Positions 24,931-36,727 of a stretch of DNA of 64,000 bases are shown piece by piece. This DNA is from Mya arenaria (Eukaryota; Mollusca; Bivalvia; Myida; Myidae), in assembly GCF_026914265.1 (NCBI RefSeq), contig NC_069123.1, positions 33,002,678-33,066,677 on the forward strand, given 5' to 3'. The notes beneath the pieces are model-generated. The model did not search any database. It saw nothing but the letters and a program-made list of their open reading frames with translations, and was not told where the DNA came from. The position numbers were made by a program, and so were the translations under genes. Within the stretch, counting starts at the first letter, position 1, and each line of letters opens with the position of its first letter.

Positions 24931-25800
24931 ACACTTATATATGACGGATCTACTTTTCTTTTATTTATTACCGTAAGACTTATGACAGTGTTGATAAATC
25001 TCCGCTATGGATGAAGTAACTAAATAGTAAAATTGATAGGAACATTTTGAATTCAATATTCATTAGAAGGCAAAATGTATATTAGGTTAATTAGGAGCTA
25101 TCTAATACGTTCAGTAGTACTTAAAGTGCGCCAGGACGAACATATTTCGCCTATACTTGTTTCAACATTTCTTTATGATCTTTTTCAGATCATTTCTGCT
25201 TAATGTGAACGTCTTTCTTTTTAACATCCGAAATTCAGACATATGCTGATACCAGTTATTTTGATGTTTACCTGGGGTTATAAATTCTTTTACTTTATGC
25301 AGCAATACAGTTATTTTCGCTAAATGTGAAAATGAATTGCAAACAGCCCTTAGCCCTAATACATGTTACAATTGTTGAGTATTGTCAGAAATGGCATCTT
25401 ACTGGCGTGAGACCACAGTTATTTTTACTATATGTTTCATATAGACACTAACCTGGCTTTTGACTTTATACACACCCCAATTGAAAAACAAGGACATGGC
25501 ATCTCTAGAACAATTCAAGACACAAAATATAATCACAAGAAAACACCATGTTGACCATTGACCCGACTGTCAAAATTGAGTTCAAATACATAACCCCTCC
25601 GCCAGGGAGTCAATCGGCTACAAACAACTAATTTTCGGACTTCCACAAGCTATGATTTTTCCAATATTTACATTGAAAACTATCAATTTCAGCAATAGAG
25701 TGTCAAATTCAGTCAAGTTCTCTGCAAAAAGAACATTTTTTGCTTCTTTTTCATTCAATTTTAATAAAATATTGATACTTGAACACAAGCACTCTTTGTT
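24931..25800. other. No gene recognised
   Basis: No supported coding or repeat structure apart from weak satellite-like 'gaccattgacccgactg' near 25553. Confidence 0.4.
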
Positions 25801-25809
25801 TCTGTATTC

Positions 25810-26230
25810 ACATCCGGATCTTGGTCAACGGGGGGCAGATAACTGTGGTCTTGAGCCTACTGCAAATTCTGCTAAAACGAAAGTTGCAGTATTTTCAAGC
25901 AGTAGAATGAGAAATAAACCTGTTATTATGATAAAGCTTGATGTTGTTGAAGAGTTTAAATATATCGGTGAAACTTAATTTTGATGGTGAGTTTTATCCA
26001 ACCAACAAATATATTTGCAATCAAGAAAGAACATCTTTGTTTTCAATTATGATTAAGATTAGAAAACGTTTGCTTCTTAAAGATATCCATAAACAGTTAT
26101 TTCATACATTCGTTACTCCTATTTGTTACATGGAAGCGAGGTATGGCGTTATCAAAATAATTTTATTACAAGAATATCGCTTGAAACGATGGATGCTCCC
26201 CATACGCTCGTTACTATGAAAAGGCCGGTA
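25810..26230 (+). mobile_element. LINE reverse transcriptase fragment
   Basis: Plus-strand translation gives KTKVAVFSSSRM after the RT palm position, VVEEFKYIGE, a frameshift near 25970, then LFSIMIKIRKRLLLKDIHKQ, LFHTFVTPICYMEARYGV and LQEYRLKRWML. This is the thumb/connection region of the same kind of LINE as 4611-6690 (compare NVEKTKIVVF and NYGSEVWG). The palm and C-terminal end are missing. Confidence 0.75.
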
Positions 26231-26338
26231 TTGCAATATAATGTGCCGCAAGGAGATTTATGTTTGTAGCATTATTATACACAAGTAGGAAAAAATCATA
26301 ACATAAATAAATGGACAGGTTTGAGAATTAAATTTTAA

Positions 26339-26696
26339 AGCTGCACCCTCACAGATTTACCATTTTTTCAACTTTTTTATTTTTTGTCTTGGAAAGAGCA
26401 ATTTTTTTGCGTAAATATCTGCAAACCAATGATATAAGATTGCTGACAAAAAATCAGATCGTAGTTTTTCATATTTCCGTTCGAAAATAAATGTTTTATA
26501 GCCAAAACCGTTAGTTAACGGTTTAAGAAAAATGCATAAAACATCAATTTTTGAACTTAAATACAAAAATCTGCGATCTAATTTTTGCCAGCCGTCTTAT
26601 TAAGCTGGTTTCCATGGACTTTCGCAAAAGTTGGCTCGTTCCAAGACAAAAAATAAAAAAAAGTTGTCAAAACGTTTAATCTGTGAGAGTGCAGCT
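26339..26696. mobile_element. TTAA-type MITE, copy 2
   Basis: Starts AGCTGCACCCTCACAGATTT after TTAA (26335-26338) and ends with the inverted AATCTGTGAGAGTGCAGCT before TTAA (26697-26700). The inner TIRs continue with 'ttttttgtcttggaa' and its complement. 358 bp, no ORF of note. piggyBac-like by target site, inferred. Confidence 0.85.
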
Positions 26697-26749
26697 TTAA
26701 AGTAAATTTTAAGCAAGGAAATAAAAAAGCAGCATTTGAAATTCACATA

Positions 26750-27664
26750 TATATAGTGGTATATCTAAACAATTCAAGAACAGATTACAGGTCACTCAGA
26801 ACAAAGTTGTCAGATTTATTTATGGCTATGATTGTAGAACTTCCCTGAAAGTCTCAGCTTTCAATGATATTGGATAGCTTAATATAGAAAATAGGATAAA
26901 GCAACTACGACTAAACCATGTACATAAAATCTTTAATAGCAAATGCCCATCATACTTACATGAACATTTTACTTTAGTCTCATCCACACAGTCTTACAAC
27001 AGTAGACATAGTGCTGGAAAGTGCCACAGGCTGACAGTTTTATAGTAAATACTTTCTTTTATCAAGCAATCCAGGACTGGAACAGTCTTCCAATAAAGTT
27101 AAAAGAATTGAAAAATAAGAATACTTTAAAAAAGAATTGAAATCACATCTCATTGTTGGTATGAAATGTGCAGAAATGGAAGATTTCCTATTTTATTAAT
27201 TGTTATTCATTTAATATTGCATATCAGTTCTAAGATTTTTGTCATATTATGCTAAAGTGTCATATGATTTTAACAATCGGTTGCATTATAACGGTAAAAG
27301 TTCGATCTCAAACATTTAATCATTCTTTAATTGGTCAAGAGTACATGCATGTTATTTTTGTATAAGAAAACCTAATTTAAAAAGCTTACAACTGAGATCT
27401 GGGCAAATAATTACATTTGTCATAAGGACCCCATTGGAAATAAGTTGAATAACTTGAATGGGTTATCCTGTGTTATATATTTGTCACATTGAATTAAATC
27501 TTTATTAACGCACGTATGTATCCAAAGCATTCTAATGATGTTGTGCTTTAGTATAGATAGCATCACTAATACTTTGTTAATCACTCTGTGTTATAACTTT
27601 ATGAGATATTTGGTTTGTTACTATGACATATATATATGCACGAATAAATCTATCTATCTATCTA
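26750..27664 (+). mobile_element. LINE 3' end (second family)
   Basis: Encodes the C-terminal region of a non-LTR RT: LQVTQNKVVRFIYGYDCRTS, LKVSAFNDIG, a TAG where Trp is expected (26876-26878), LNIENRIKQLRLNHVHKIFN, SYLHEHFTLVSS, FFYQAIQDWNSLPIKLKELK and NTFKKELKSHLI. The 3' UTR ends in a (TCTA)n tail at 27645-27664 after 'gaataaa', as is common in CR1/L2-like LINEs. It is 5' truncated with a stop and a shift near 27042. Confidence 0.8.
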
Positions 27665-27689
27665 ATATCAAAGACGTGGCCAGGACGAA

Positions 27690-28620
27690 CTCCGAATTTA
27701 AAAACAAAATCATCAGATAAGAGGGGGGAGGGGGAGGGGGCAAAGTGATAAAAAGGGCATGATATAAATATGGTTTTTGTGCACTGCATTTTTCATTGCC
27801 ATCTATATAGACCAAGTTTGTTTTTATTCCATCTGAAGTTTTGAAGTTATACTCCTGACAAGGGTGTGTAATGACCAACTATTAAAAAGTGATTAAGGGG
27901 CGATAACATAACAAATATGCATGATATTATTATTCTTCTTGTGCACTGCAATATTCCACTCATTGACATCTATATAAAGACCAAGTTATTATTCCAATCC
28001 CTTTAGTATTTATCAAGATATGGCATGGAAAAGCACTAATTGTTAAGATATGGTTAATGGGAGATAATATAGTAAGTTTGTTGGATTATGGTTAATGTGC
28101 ACGGCACTTCCTCTCATTGCCATCTATCTATATACCCAGTTTTAATTTACCCCCCCCCCCATTAGTAGTTATTTTCCAAACAAGGATGTGCTGGCACTAA
28201 TTATGGATAAAAAGTTAGCGGGAGATAACCTCATATATATGCATGCTAGAATTATGGTTCTTTATCACTGCTCTTTCCCTTAATGCCATTTATCCATATA
28301 CCAATTTTTATTTCAATCCCATTAGAGGTTTTGAAGTTATGGCCCGGAAATGCACTAGTTTTAAGGGGGAAAATGGTTAAGGGGAGAAAACTTAATTAAT
28401 ATGCATGATAGTATGATTTAGTTCTTGTGCACTGCACTTTCTCTAATTGCGATCGATCTATATACAACTTTTATTACAATCCCATCAGTAGTTTTGAAGT
28501 TATTTTCCAGGCAAGGGTTTGCTGGACGGACGGGCGGAAGAACTTACGGACAGCCGGATGGACGGACAGACAAAGCGGCGACTATATGATCTCTCTTTGG
28601 CGAGCACAATAACTTATTTA
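27690..28620. repeat. Satellite-bearing element, about 160-bp unit, 5 copies
   Basis: Recurrent 'gtgcactgca', 'attgccatctatatagacca', 'gttttgaagttat' and 'gggagataa' blocks about 160 bp apart from 27780 to 28500, ending in 'ggacggacgggcgg' and 'ggatggacggacagac' then 'ggcgagcacaata'. The unit shares motifs with the array at 38690-39850. Confidence 0.8.
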
Positions 28621-28869
28621 ATTTCATCTTAAATTCTATAAACCGATACTTGAATTATTAATTATTAAATCAAATCAGTTCCAACTGTTATGGTTTTTGG
28701 TGAACTTGGTGTTAATCCTAGCTGTTAAGGGAATTATGCTTAACTGTTGGGAGTTCGTTAGTTTCGGGCAACGCAGAAAAATATTGTGCCATGAAATATA
28801 AACTCATGAATATTTGGCATGTTATAATGTCTACAGTTGCCGATTGACAGTTAAGCTAGAACGTGTATA

Positions 28870-29570
28870 AATAATCTAGGTATGTCTGAGTATTGGCCCT
28901 CTCAAGCGTTTATAAAAAGTATTATATTTAAAAGCAACATAAAATTGACTCTGCAAGATCAATATACGAAATCCTGGTTAAGTGACTTTAACACTTTTTT
29001 TAAATGTATGACTACAAATGATTTAAAACAGAACACAAGCTGGAAAACTATCTTACAAATGTATCATCGAATCTGTTTTATCAGGTACGTAAATTTAGAT
29101 GTTTAAACGATTGTGTTGTGAGTGGTCATTATATTAATGTTGATAGGGCCTTAAAAAGTGCACATCGTGTGATATAAATGACCCTGGTGATGAGTTCCAT
29201 CACGTTGTATGCAGATAGGAAAAGTTGATTAAATATAGAAAAATATAATTTCTAGAATCCAAACACATTAACGTTCCAGAAGCTTTTGTGTAGCACTGAC
29301 ACCTGTACTATAATAAGATTAGCTAAATTCATTAAAAATATTTTATTCAAATTCAAGAGATAATTATATTAGAATCCCAACTTCACCTACCCTTTTACGA
29401 CCTTTCTTAAGCGAAATATCTTACGTCATGTTTTATGTATATTTTGTTTAAGTTTATTTTTAGAGAGTAATTTTCATGTCGTTTTTTGTATGATAATTAT
29501 GTGTATTAGTTGTTCGTCGTTTTATTTTATTATTGTTTGTTTACTCTGTATGCCTGTAATAGGCCGTGAT
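28870..29570 (+). mobile_element. LINE C-terminal fragment
   Basis: 28882-29106 gives a LINE C-terminal linker (QDQYTKSWLSDFN.., KTILQMYHRICF). After a shift the frame reads FKCLNDCVVSGHYINVDRAL, CTSCDINDPGDEFHHVVC, the CxxC..H..C knuckle that ends many LINE ORF2 proteins. AT-rich 3' region follows. Inactive fragment. Confidence 0.7.
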
Positions 29571-29579
29571 TATTTAATA

Positions 29580-30714
29580 ACAGTTCAAAGGTCTAAGTAA
29601 AGCCGGGGTGAGGAGGGTAGCGTGTCTGAAATATAGACCATAAACTCCGCAAAAGAACCAATATTTCATATATACAGTTCACTAGGATTATTTAGGGAAT
29701 ATGAATGATAGAAATCGAGTCTGTTATAACAGAAAACAGGGCGTAGGTGTTTCGAGCATGCATGTTACGCAATGTTATCAAGCCATGGCCAATATTTTAA
29801 AGGAAAAAGACAAGACTATCTCAATTGTTGTTTTTTTGCAAAAGACAGTCTAGCTAAAATAACATGATGATCTCTTCGAAGATTTTGCTAAATTCGGCCA
29901 ATATTAATGCATTGAATATTATAGAGCACATAGTTATTCAGAAGCAAATTTAGCTTTGTCACATAAACCATATTTGCAAACATTAACAATTTGGTGCAGT
30001 AGCGCATCTGTCACTAAATACTTATGTTTAGTTAACCATCGTCCTCAGCGGTTCGCCAACGATCTCCGAGTGGATCACCACTTGCCTCATGTGTGCGCCA
30101 ACAACCACATTTCAACCGCAACGATCAACGAAAATTTATTCGGCTTAACATTAAAAAGAAATTGATCCAAAATTGTTAAAATTTGACAAAATTATGCTAA
30201 TATGATTGAACCTTTTTTCCATGAAGGTTAATTCAGTTACCTCAATTTAACTTGAAACTATTTAATATCATTTACTACAAGGCAGTCCAAAGGACGGCTA
30301 TATCCCCCGCCGTTGTTTTTAGTATATTTTGTATTTTTCGACTGGTACGTCGAATCTAACCAAAAATGTACACAACCACTGGTCAAGATTGGGAATATAG
30401 GATATACAAGTTGTTTGATCGATAACTTAAATATTCTTGGATATTTGAACATATTATTAAAGGATATTTGTGTAGTGTAGGTAAGATCAATGTCAAGGTT
30501 ATATTGGCTAAAAAACAGAAGGAAAATGAGTCCTTGATTTATAACATCGATGAAATAGCAAGCCTTAAGTATTTTCGATAAAGTGATACATATATATTGT
30601 GGTGACGTCATAACATTGTTTTACTGCTTTTGAAGAGAAAACACATGTTATAAATATATTATCACATTTGTGTCCATCGTTTTTTTCAAATATTAAACTT
30701 GTTGCACATAACGA
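29580..30714. other. No gene recognised
   Basis: No supported feature. The minus-strand frame at 30258-30611 (117 aa) lacks recognisable motifs. Confidence 0.4.
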
Positions 30715-31560
30715 TAATGCTTGGAAGCATGTGTACTATGACCTTTAAATGTCAGATATACCCTTGATCTTTGAGGTATTGACACGGGTCAAGGTCACTG
30801 CACATCGTCTCAAGAAGGACAACATTTGTACCAAGTAATATGGTAATCCATCAATTCAAAAGTAAGTTATAGCGCGGACATAAGCGTGTGTACTCTGACC
30901 TTTTAACGTCTCATTTGAGCTTGACATTTGAGGTATGGACCCAGGTCAAGATCACTGCACATTGTCTCAATGAGGACAATATTTGTACCAAGTAATATGG
31001 TTATCCATCAATGCATAATTATATATATAAGTCATAGCGCGGACACGAGCATGTGTACTCTGAGCTTTAAAAGTCTCGTGTGACCTTTACCTTTTGAGGT
31101 ATGGACCCGGGTCAAGGTCACTGCACATCGTCTCAAGAAGGAAAACATTTGTACCAAGTAATATGGTACTCCATCAATGCATAAGTAAGTTATAGCGCGG
31201 ACACGAGCATGTGTACTCTGACCTTTAAATGTCTCTTGTGACCTTGACCTTTGAGGTATGGACTCGGGTCAAGGTCACTGCACATCGTCTCAATAAGGAC
31301 AACATTTGTACCAAGGAAAATTTCAATCCATCAATGGATAAGTAAGTTATAGCGCGGACACAAGCATGTGAACTCTGACCTTTAAATGTCTCGTGTGACC
31401 TTGACCTTTGAGATATGGACCCGGGTCAAGGTCACTGCACATCGTCGCAATGAGGACAACATTTGTAGCAAGTAATATGGTAATCCATCTATGCATAAGT
31501 AAGTTATAGCCCGGACACAAAATGTTACAGCCAGACGGACGGACGGACGGGTCTGTTCTC
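30715..31560. repeat. Satellite array, about 157-bp unit, 5 copies
   Basis: 'gtgtact.tgacctt' recurs at 30731, 30887, 31053, 31211 and 31368 (spacing 156-166). Each unit carries 'tgaccttgacctttgaggta' or a close variant and 'gggtcaaggtcactg', i.e. clustered AGGTCA-type half-sites. Ends in 'cagacggacggacggacggg'. Confidence 0.85.
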
Positions 31561-31815
31561 ACATATCAACCTTTGTTAGGTATTTTACCATTACTGGCAT
31601 TATAAAAATGTACCCACTAAAGCCCTACTTACCCTAACTAACCCTACCACACAAGGGTTACCCTATAAATTTGATCTTCTATTAGTAATGAAGGAATAAG
31701 TACCCAATATATACCCATTCGTGTGTGCGGACAGACAGACGGACGGACAGACTGACTGACAAAGTGCATTCCTATAATCCCCTCCCCACTCCGTGGCGGG
31801 GGATTAAAAATGCAT
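31561..31815. repeat. GGAC-tract tail of a further element
   Basis: Short unrelated stretch ending 'gcggacagacagacggacgg', then 'cccctcc..ggcgggggatta', the inverted C-run/G-run typical of element ends in this window. Confidence 0.5.
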
Positions 31816-31839
31816 TGTAGTCTTTGAAATAAGACATCA

Positions 31840-33065
31840 AGAGCTGTGACTGGAACTCGACAAATGACCCCGAAAGGAGATCATAAGTTTTAAGCCTGAA
31901 CGGGCTGAAAATGGAGTGGATATTAACTCGTCTCTGGGCCTAAGCATCATTCAGCTATTGATCGGAAACGGATTTTCAGCTCAAGGTTATTACGACGTCG
32001 ACCTTTACCCACTAACCATAAATCATTAGGGCGCATCTGCTAGTAAATACCAACCTGCCTACCAAGGTTGAGGTTACTTGGCCTTTAAGCGTTCTTCAGT
32101 TATTGATATGAAACAGATTTACAGCTAATGTTCTCCAAACTTTTGACCCACTAACCTCAGATAGAATTAATCTTCGGGCCCCAATTTCTCGAAACTTCTT
32201 AAGCTTAATAGGCTTAAGTAGCTTATTTCAAAAACAAAACAAAATACATACTTAAATAGAATTTTGATAAATAAAAAATTGTTTATTCTGATATTCATGA
32301 TGATAATTCCTATCTCAAGTTTAAAAACTCTTAAAGAAGTTAACATTACGCAATTTATTAAAAACCAAAAATAGTGAGCTTAACTTATTCCTGTTATTAT
32401 GAACTTAAGAAGTCTGGTCATTATCAATATGCCTACCAAGCTTGAGGTCTTTTGGCCTGAGCGTTCTTCAGTTTTTGATCTGAAACGGATTTTCAACTCG
32501 AATTCACCACAACCTTGACCTATGACCCACTGACTTCAGAAATCAATAGGTTTCATCGACTGATCATTACGAACCTGCGTTCAAAGCTTAAGATCTCTGG
32601 GCCCTAAGCCTTCTTCAGTTATTAATCGGAAACGGAATTTCAGCTCAGGCACCACGATCTTGACCTTTGACCTAGGGTTTATTAGCTGGTCATTACAAAC
32701 CCGCTCACAAAGTTTGAGGTCTCTGGGCCTAGTCTTTTTCCAGTGTGTACATGTATTTATCTGAAACGGATTTTTAGCTCGAGGTCTTGACCTTTAACCC
32801 GCTGGCCCCAATATCGATAGGGTTTAACTGCTTGTCATGACCAACCTGCCTCTAAGCGTTCTTCAAAAATTAATCGCAAACGGATTTTAAGTTTGAGGTC
32901 ATCACAATCTTTACCTTTGACCCACTGACCTCAAAATCAATAGGAATCATCTTATCTCATTACCAACCTGCCTACAAAGTTTGAGGTCTTTGGCTTAAGC
33001 ATTTTTCAGTTATTGAGCGAAAAAACGTGTGAAAGGCCGACTGAATCCGCCCATCCGGGTCATTA
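31840..33065. repeat. Diverged satellite array (about 145-bp family)
   Basis: Repeated 'gttcttcagttattgat', 'gaaacggattt', 'gacctttgacccactgacct' and 'cctgcctaccaag' blocks. Same family as the uniform array at 49100-51653 but much more diverged. It is interrupted around 32190-32410 by unrelated AT-rich sequence. Confidence 0.7.
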
Positions 33066-33566
33066 TTATATTTGTCATCTTCAGCTTTTTGAAATCAATC
33101 ATCCTAAAACATCCTTTATTTCTCTCCCATCCGTAGACGATGGTTTTCTCTAAGGGTTTTCATTTGTATGTCATTATGAATAGAACCAGTGTATGTGTCT
33201 TGGTTAGGTTGTTTATTCGTTAAAAATAAAGTATTAAGTAAATAATAATAAAACATAATTTATCTTCTTGCTAACATTCTTTGAAAGTTATCCTATAGTA
33301 AGGTAAATATCACTTCTTTCAGAAAAGATAAGCGAGGGACGCACGGACGAAGCCGCGACTATATGCTCCTCCTAATTAGGAGCACAAACACTGAACACCT
33401 ATTTTGACATCACACAAATTGGATCCTTATAAAGAGTACAATTAATATGCCATATCACGATTAGTGTGCCTTCCTTAAGTCATTTTCTTCTGTAAGGTAT
33501 GTCTTCATACTACAAAAAAATAAAACATTTGTTGATATATTTTGGTACTTTTTATGTGTAATACAA
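33066..33566. other. No gene recognised
   Basis: Contains a short GGAC-like end ('gggacgcacggacgaagccg', near 33337) of a further element; otherwise nothing supported. Confidence 0.4.
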
Positions 33567-35370
33567 ACAAGAGAGGTTTGCCAAACATTATGCCCCCCCC
33601 CCCCCGAGCGCCATGTTGTCAGAATTATATGGACAATTGAATGAAATATGCATGGGCCGAAAAGACAGCTGATTTTGTCACTGACATTGGATGCCGTTGA
33701 GGCAGTTTTAAGATTATGAACAATCAAAGTGTGAGGAAAAAGTGTGTTATGACAATGACCTTTGACTCTATGACCTCAAAATCCATAGGAGTCATCAGCT
33801 GGTCAGCCAAAAACATATATGTGAAGTTTGAGGGCCATGGGTGCAGGCATTGTCAAGTTATCACACAGACAAGCTTTTTGGTTCAAGGTCACTGTGACCT
33901 TGACCTTTGACCCCTTAACTCATAAGGGGGTCATCTACAGGTTGGACGCAACCCCAAGTCAAGTTTGAGGGCCATCGGTGCAGGCATTGTCGAGTTATCA
34001 CTCAAACAGCATTTTCGCTTTCATTTCACTGTGACCTTGACCTTTATCATGATGACTCCTAAAATCAATAAGGGTCATCTACTGGTCAGGCCCAACTTCT
34101 ATATCAAGTTTGATGATCATAGATTCTGGCATTGTTGAGATATCACTGGGAGAAGATTTGTTAACTTTTTTGCGTTAATGGTTACTGTGACCTTTAACTT
34201 TGGCCCAATGACCCCAAAAGTCATAAGGGGTCATCTACTGATCAGGTCAAACCTTTATATCAAGTTTGAGGACCATAGGTCAAGGAATTGTCGAGTTTGC
34301 TTTCAAGGTCACTGTGACCTTGACATTTGACCCCTAAAATCAATAGGGGTCATCTACTGGTCAAGCCCAATCTCCAAGTCAAGTTTGAGGGCCATGGGTG
34401 CAGGCATTGTCGCGGTATCCCAGGAACAACCTTTTACCATTCAAGGTCACTGTGACCTTGACCTTTGGCCAGATGACACCCAAAAACAATAGGGGTCATC
34501 TACTAGTCAGGCCCAACTTCCATATCAAGTTTGATAATCATAGGTCTAGGCATTGTTGAGTTATCATTCAAACAAGCTTTAAAATAATTTTACCATTAAA
34601 GGTCACTGTGACCTTGACCTTTGACCCAAGAGCCGTAAAATCAATAAGGGTCATCTACTGGTCAGGCCCAACTTCCATGTCAAGTTTGATGATCATAGAT
34701 TCAGGCATTGTTGAGATATCACTGGGAGAAGACTTTTTTGCATTAATGGTTACTGTGACCTTTAACTTTGGCCAAATGACCCCAAAGTCACAAGGGGTCA
34801 TCTACTGATCAGGTTAAGTTTTTATATCAAGTTTGAGGACCATAGGTCAAGGAATTGTCGAGTTTGCTTTAAAGGTCACTGTGACCTTGACCTTTGACCC
34901 CTAAAATCAATAGGGGTCATCTACTGGTCAAGCCCAACCTCCAAGTCAAGTTTGAGGGCCATGGGTGCAGGCATTGTCGCGTTATCCCTCGGACAACCTT
35001 TTACCATTCAAGGTCACTGTGACCTTGACCTTTGGCCAGATGACCCCCAAAAACAATAGGGGTCATCTACTGGTCAGGCCCAACTTCCATATCAAGTTTG
35101 ATAACCATAGGTCGAGGCATTGTTGAGTTATCATTCGGACAAGCTTTAAAATTATTTTACCATTAAAGGTCACTGTGACCTTGACCTTCGACCCGATGAG
35201 CCCTAAAATCAATAGGGGTTATCTACTGGTCAGGCCCAACCTTCATGTCAAGTTTGATGACCATACATACAGGAATTGTTGAGTTATCACTCGGACAACC
35301 TTTGGTCTACCGACGGACTGACCGACATGTGCAAAGCAATATACCCCTCTCCTTCGAAGGGGGGCATTAT
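33567..35370. repeat. Satellite-bearing element with perfect AGGTCA palindromes
   Basis: Begins 'acaagagaggtttgcc' plus 'atgccccccc' and ends with a 'gaccgac'-type tract, 'tatacccctctccttcgaag' and 'gggggcat'. The interior is tandem units of 'aagtttga..ccatagg', 'ggggtcatctactggtcag' and 'gtgaccttgacctttgaccc', with a higher-order period of about 576 bp (34134 against 34710). Seven perfect AGGTCACTGTGACCT palindromes lie at 33886, 34306, 34444, 34600, 34873, 35011 and 35167. Confidence 0.9.
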
Positions 35371-36704
35371 TATACGATCACATAAAATTCTTAGCCACAA
35401 AATAATATTCTGCTATGAAAACACATTTGTTTACGGAAGATCATATAATGTTATGAATAGTACAACATTCATAATATGAATGGTTGAGCACAAGATGGAA
35501 TGAATATTGCGCAATTTTTTTTACTACTAAAAACAATTTCGTCCGAAAACACAAAATCTCAGTTCGTGGTCCATTTTTGCATAGTGTCTTGGTCCTTTAT
35601 AAGAATACATAATACATGTTAACACATATACAACTTTAACCAACTGTGGCACTACAAACAAAACACATTTGCTGATATAAACAATGGCAAACATTTTTAT
35701 GATGAAAAGTTAACATATGAATCTATAATACATACAATAATTATTAAAAACAAACAAGAATTAATCCACACTGTAAATGTATATTTTAGAACAGTACATA
35801 ATTCTATAACATTTAATAATTATGGCTATACCAAAATAGTTCTACAGCAAGCTTCAGCTTCTAAAAGAAAAACATACAAATACGGCAGAAAAAAAGCAAA
35901 CAAAGTGCCTTGAAAAACCTATCATTTTTAAATTTCTTAGACAACAACGCTAAGAGGCTTTTGCTATGAAAAATAATAATGATTAAGTCTCATATATATC
36001 ATGTGTAAATAAAATTAGCTTTTCTTCAAATTAAGATTTTATTATATCATCAGCTATCATCATTTTGGCCAAAACATGTTATACTCTTTTTACTATTAAA
36101 AATCGAAAATATGATTATGATTTCAAGTTAATCTCACAGATGAGTAGCTACTTATGAATATATAAAATTGAATCACAGTAAGCCATTTCAACATCTAGTC
36201 ATATTACAAACACATTCTGGAAGTGAATGCATGCAGTAGCAAGCCGGCTGCTGCACCTTCCTGTAAAACCATGTACTGATACTTAACTTACACCAATGGG
36301 TAGCTCTATATGCATAATGCCATACAATAAAATAATATTGAAATAAAATGTTAAATTCAAAATTCAAAACAATAACAAAATATAATGTAAGCAAAAACAT
36401 GTCTCTTCAAAAAGGCAAACAGACTGACGATTTATATGATATCATCAAAATGTTTATTTGGTATAAACCCAAATATATTTTAGCTGTATTGTTAAGACAG
36501 CATTCAGCCGGATTTGAATCACATTCCAGTCAATTTCTGGTGTACCTTTGACATGCAAAGAAAATCATGCCCTGATTGGGCCACGACCTTCTAGGCGAGA
36601 GACGGAAACCTTGTACTCTCACCACTCATTATATGGAGCTAAAATGTTATTGTTTGAGGCATATATTTACACTGGTCACGACCAAACCACAGTCTCCAGG
36701 TAAT
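35371..36704 (-). other. 3' flank of gene 2
   Basis: 36180-36704 is homologous to the 3' flank of gene 1 and probably includes the 3' UTR. A minus-strand AATAAA is present at 36458-36453. 35371-36180 is AT-rich with no supported feature. Confidence 0.45.
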
Positions 36705-36727
36705 TTAGTCGGATGTGCCTTGTGCTC
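36705..36727 (-). CDS. Gene 2 terminal coding exon
   Basis: Acceptor 'ttttgtttcag|gagcac' at 36728. With the phase-1 donor of the previous exon it reads TGAQGTSD then TAA (36707-36705). The same exon is present, but beyond the stop, in gene 1. Confidence 0.7.

Noticed and set aside
30258-30611. 117-aa minus-strand frame
   Set aside because: No family motif, splice support or conserved neighbour; AT-rich hydrophobic translation is typical of non-coding DNA here.
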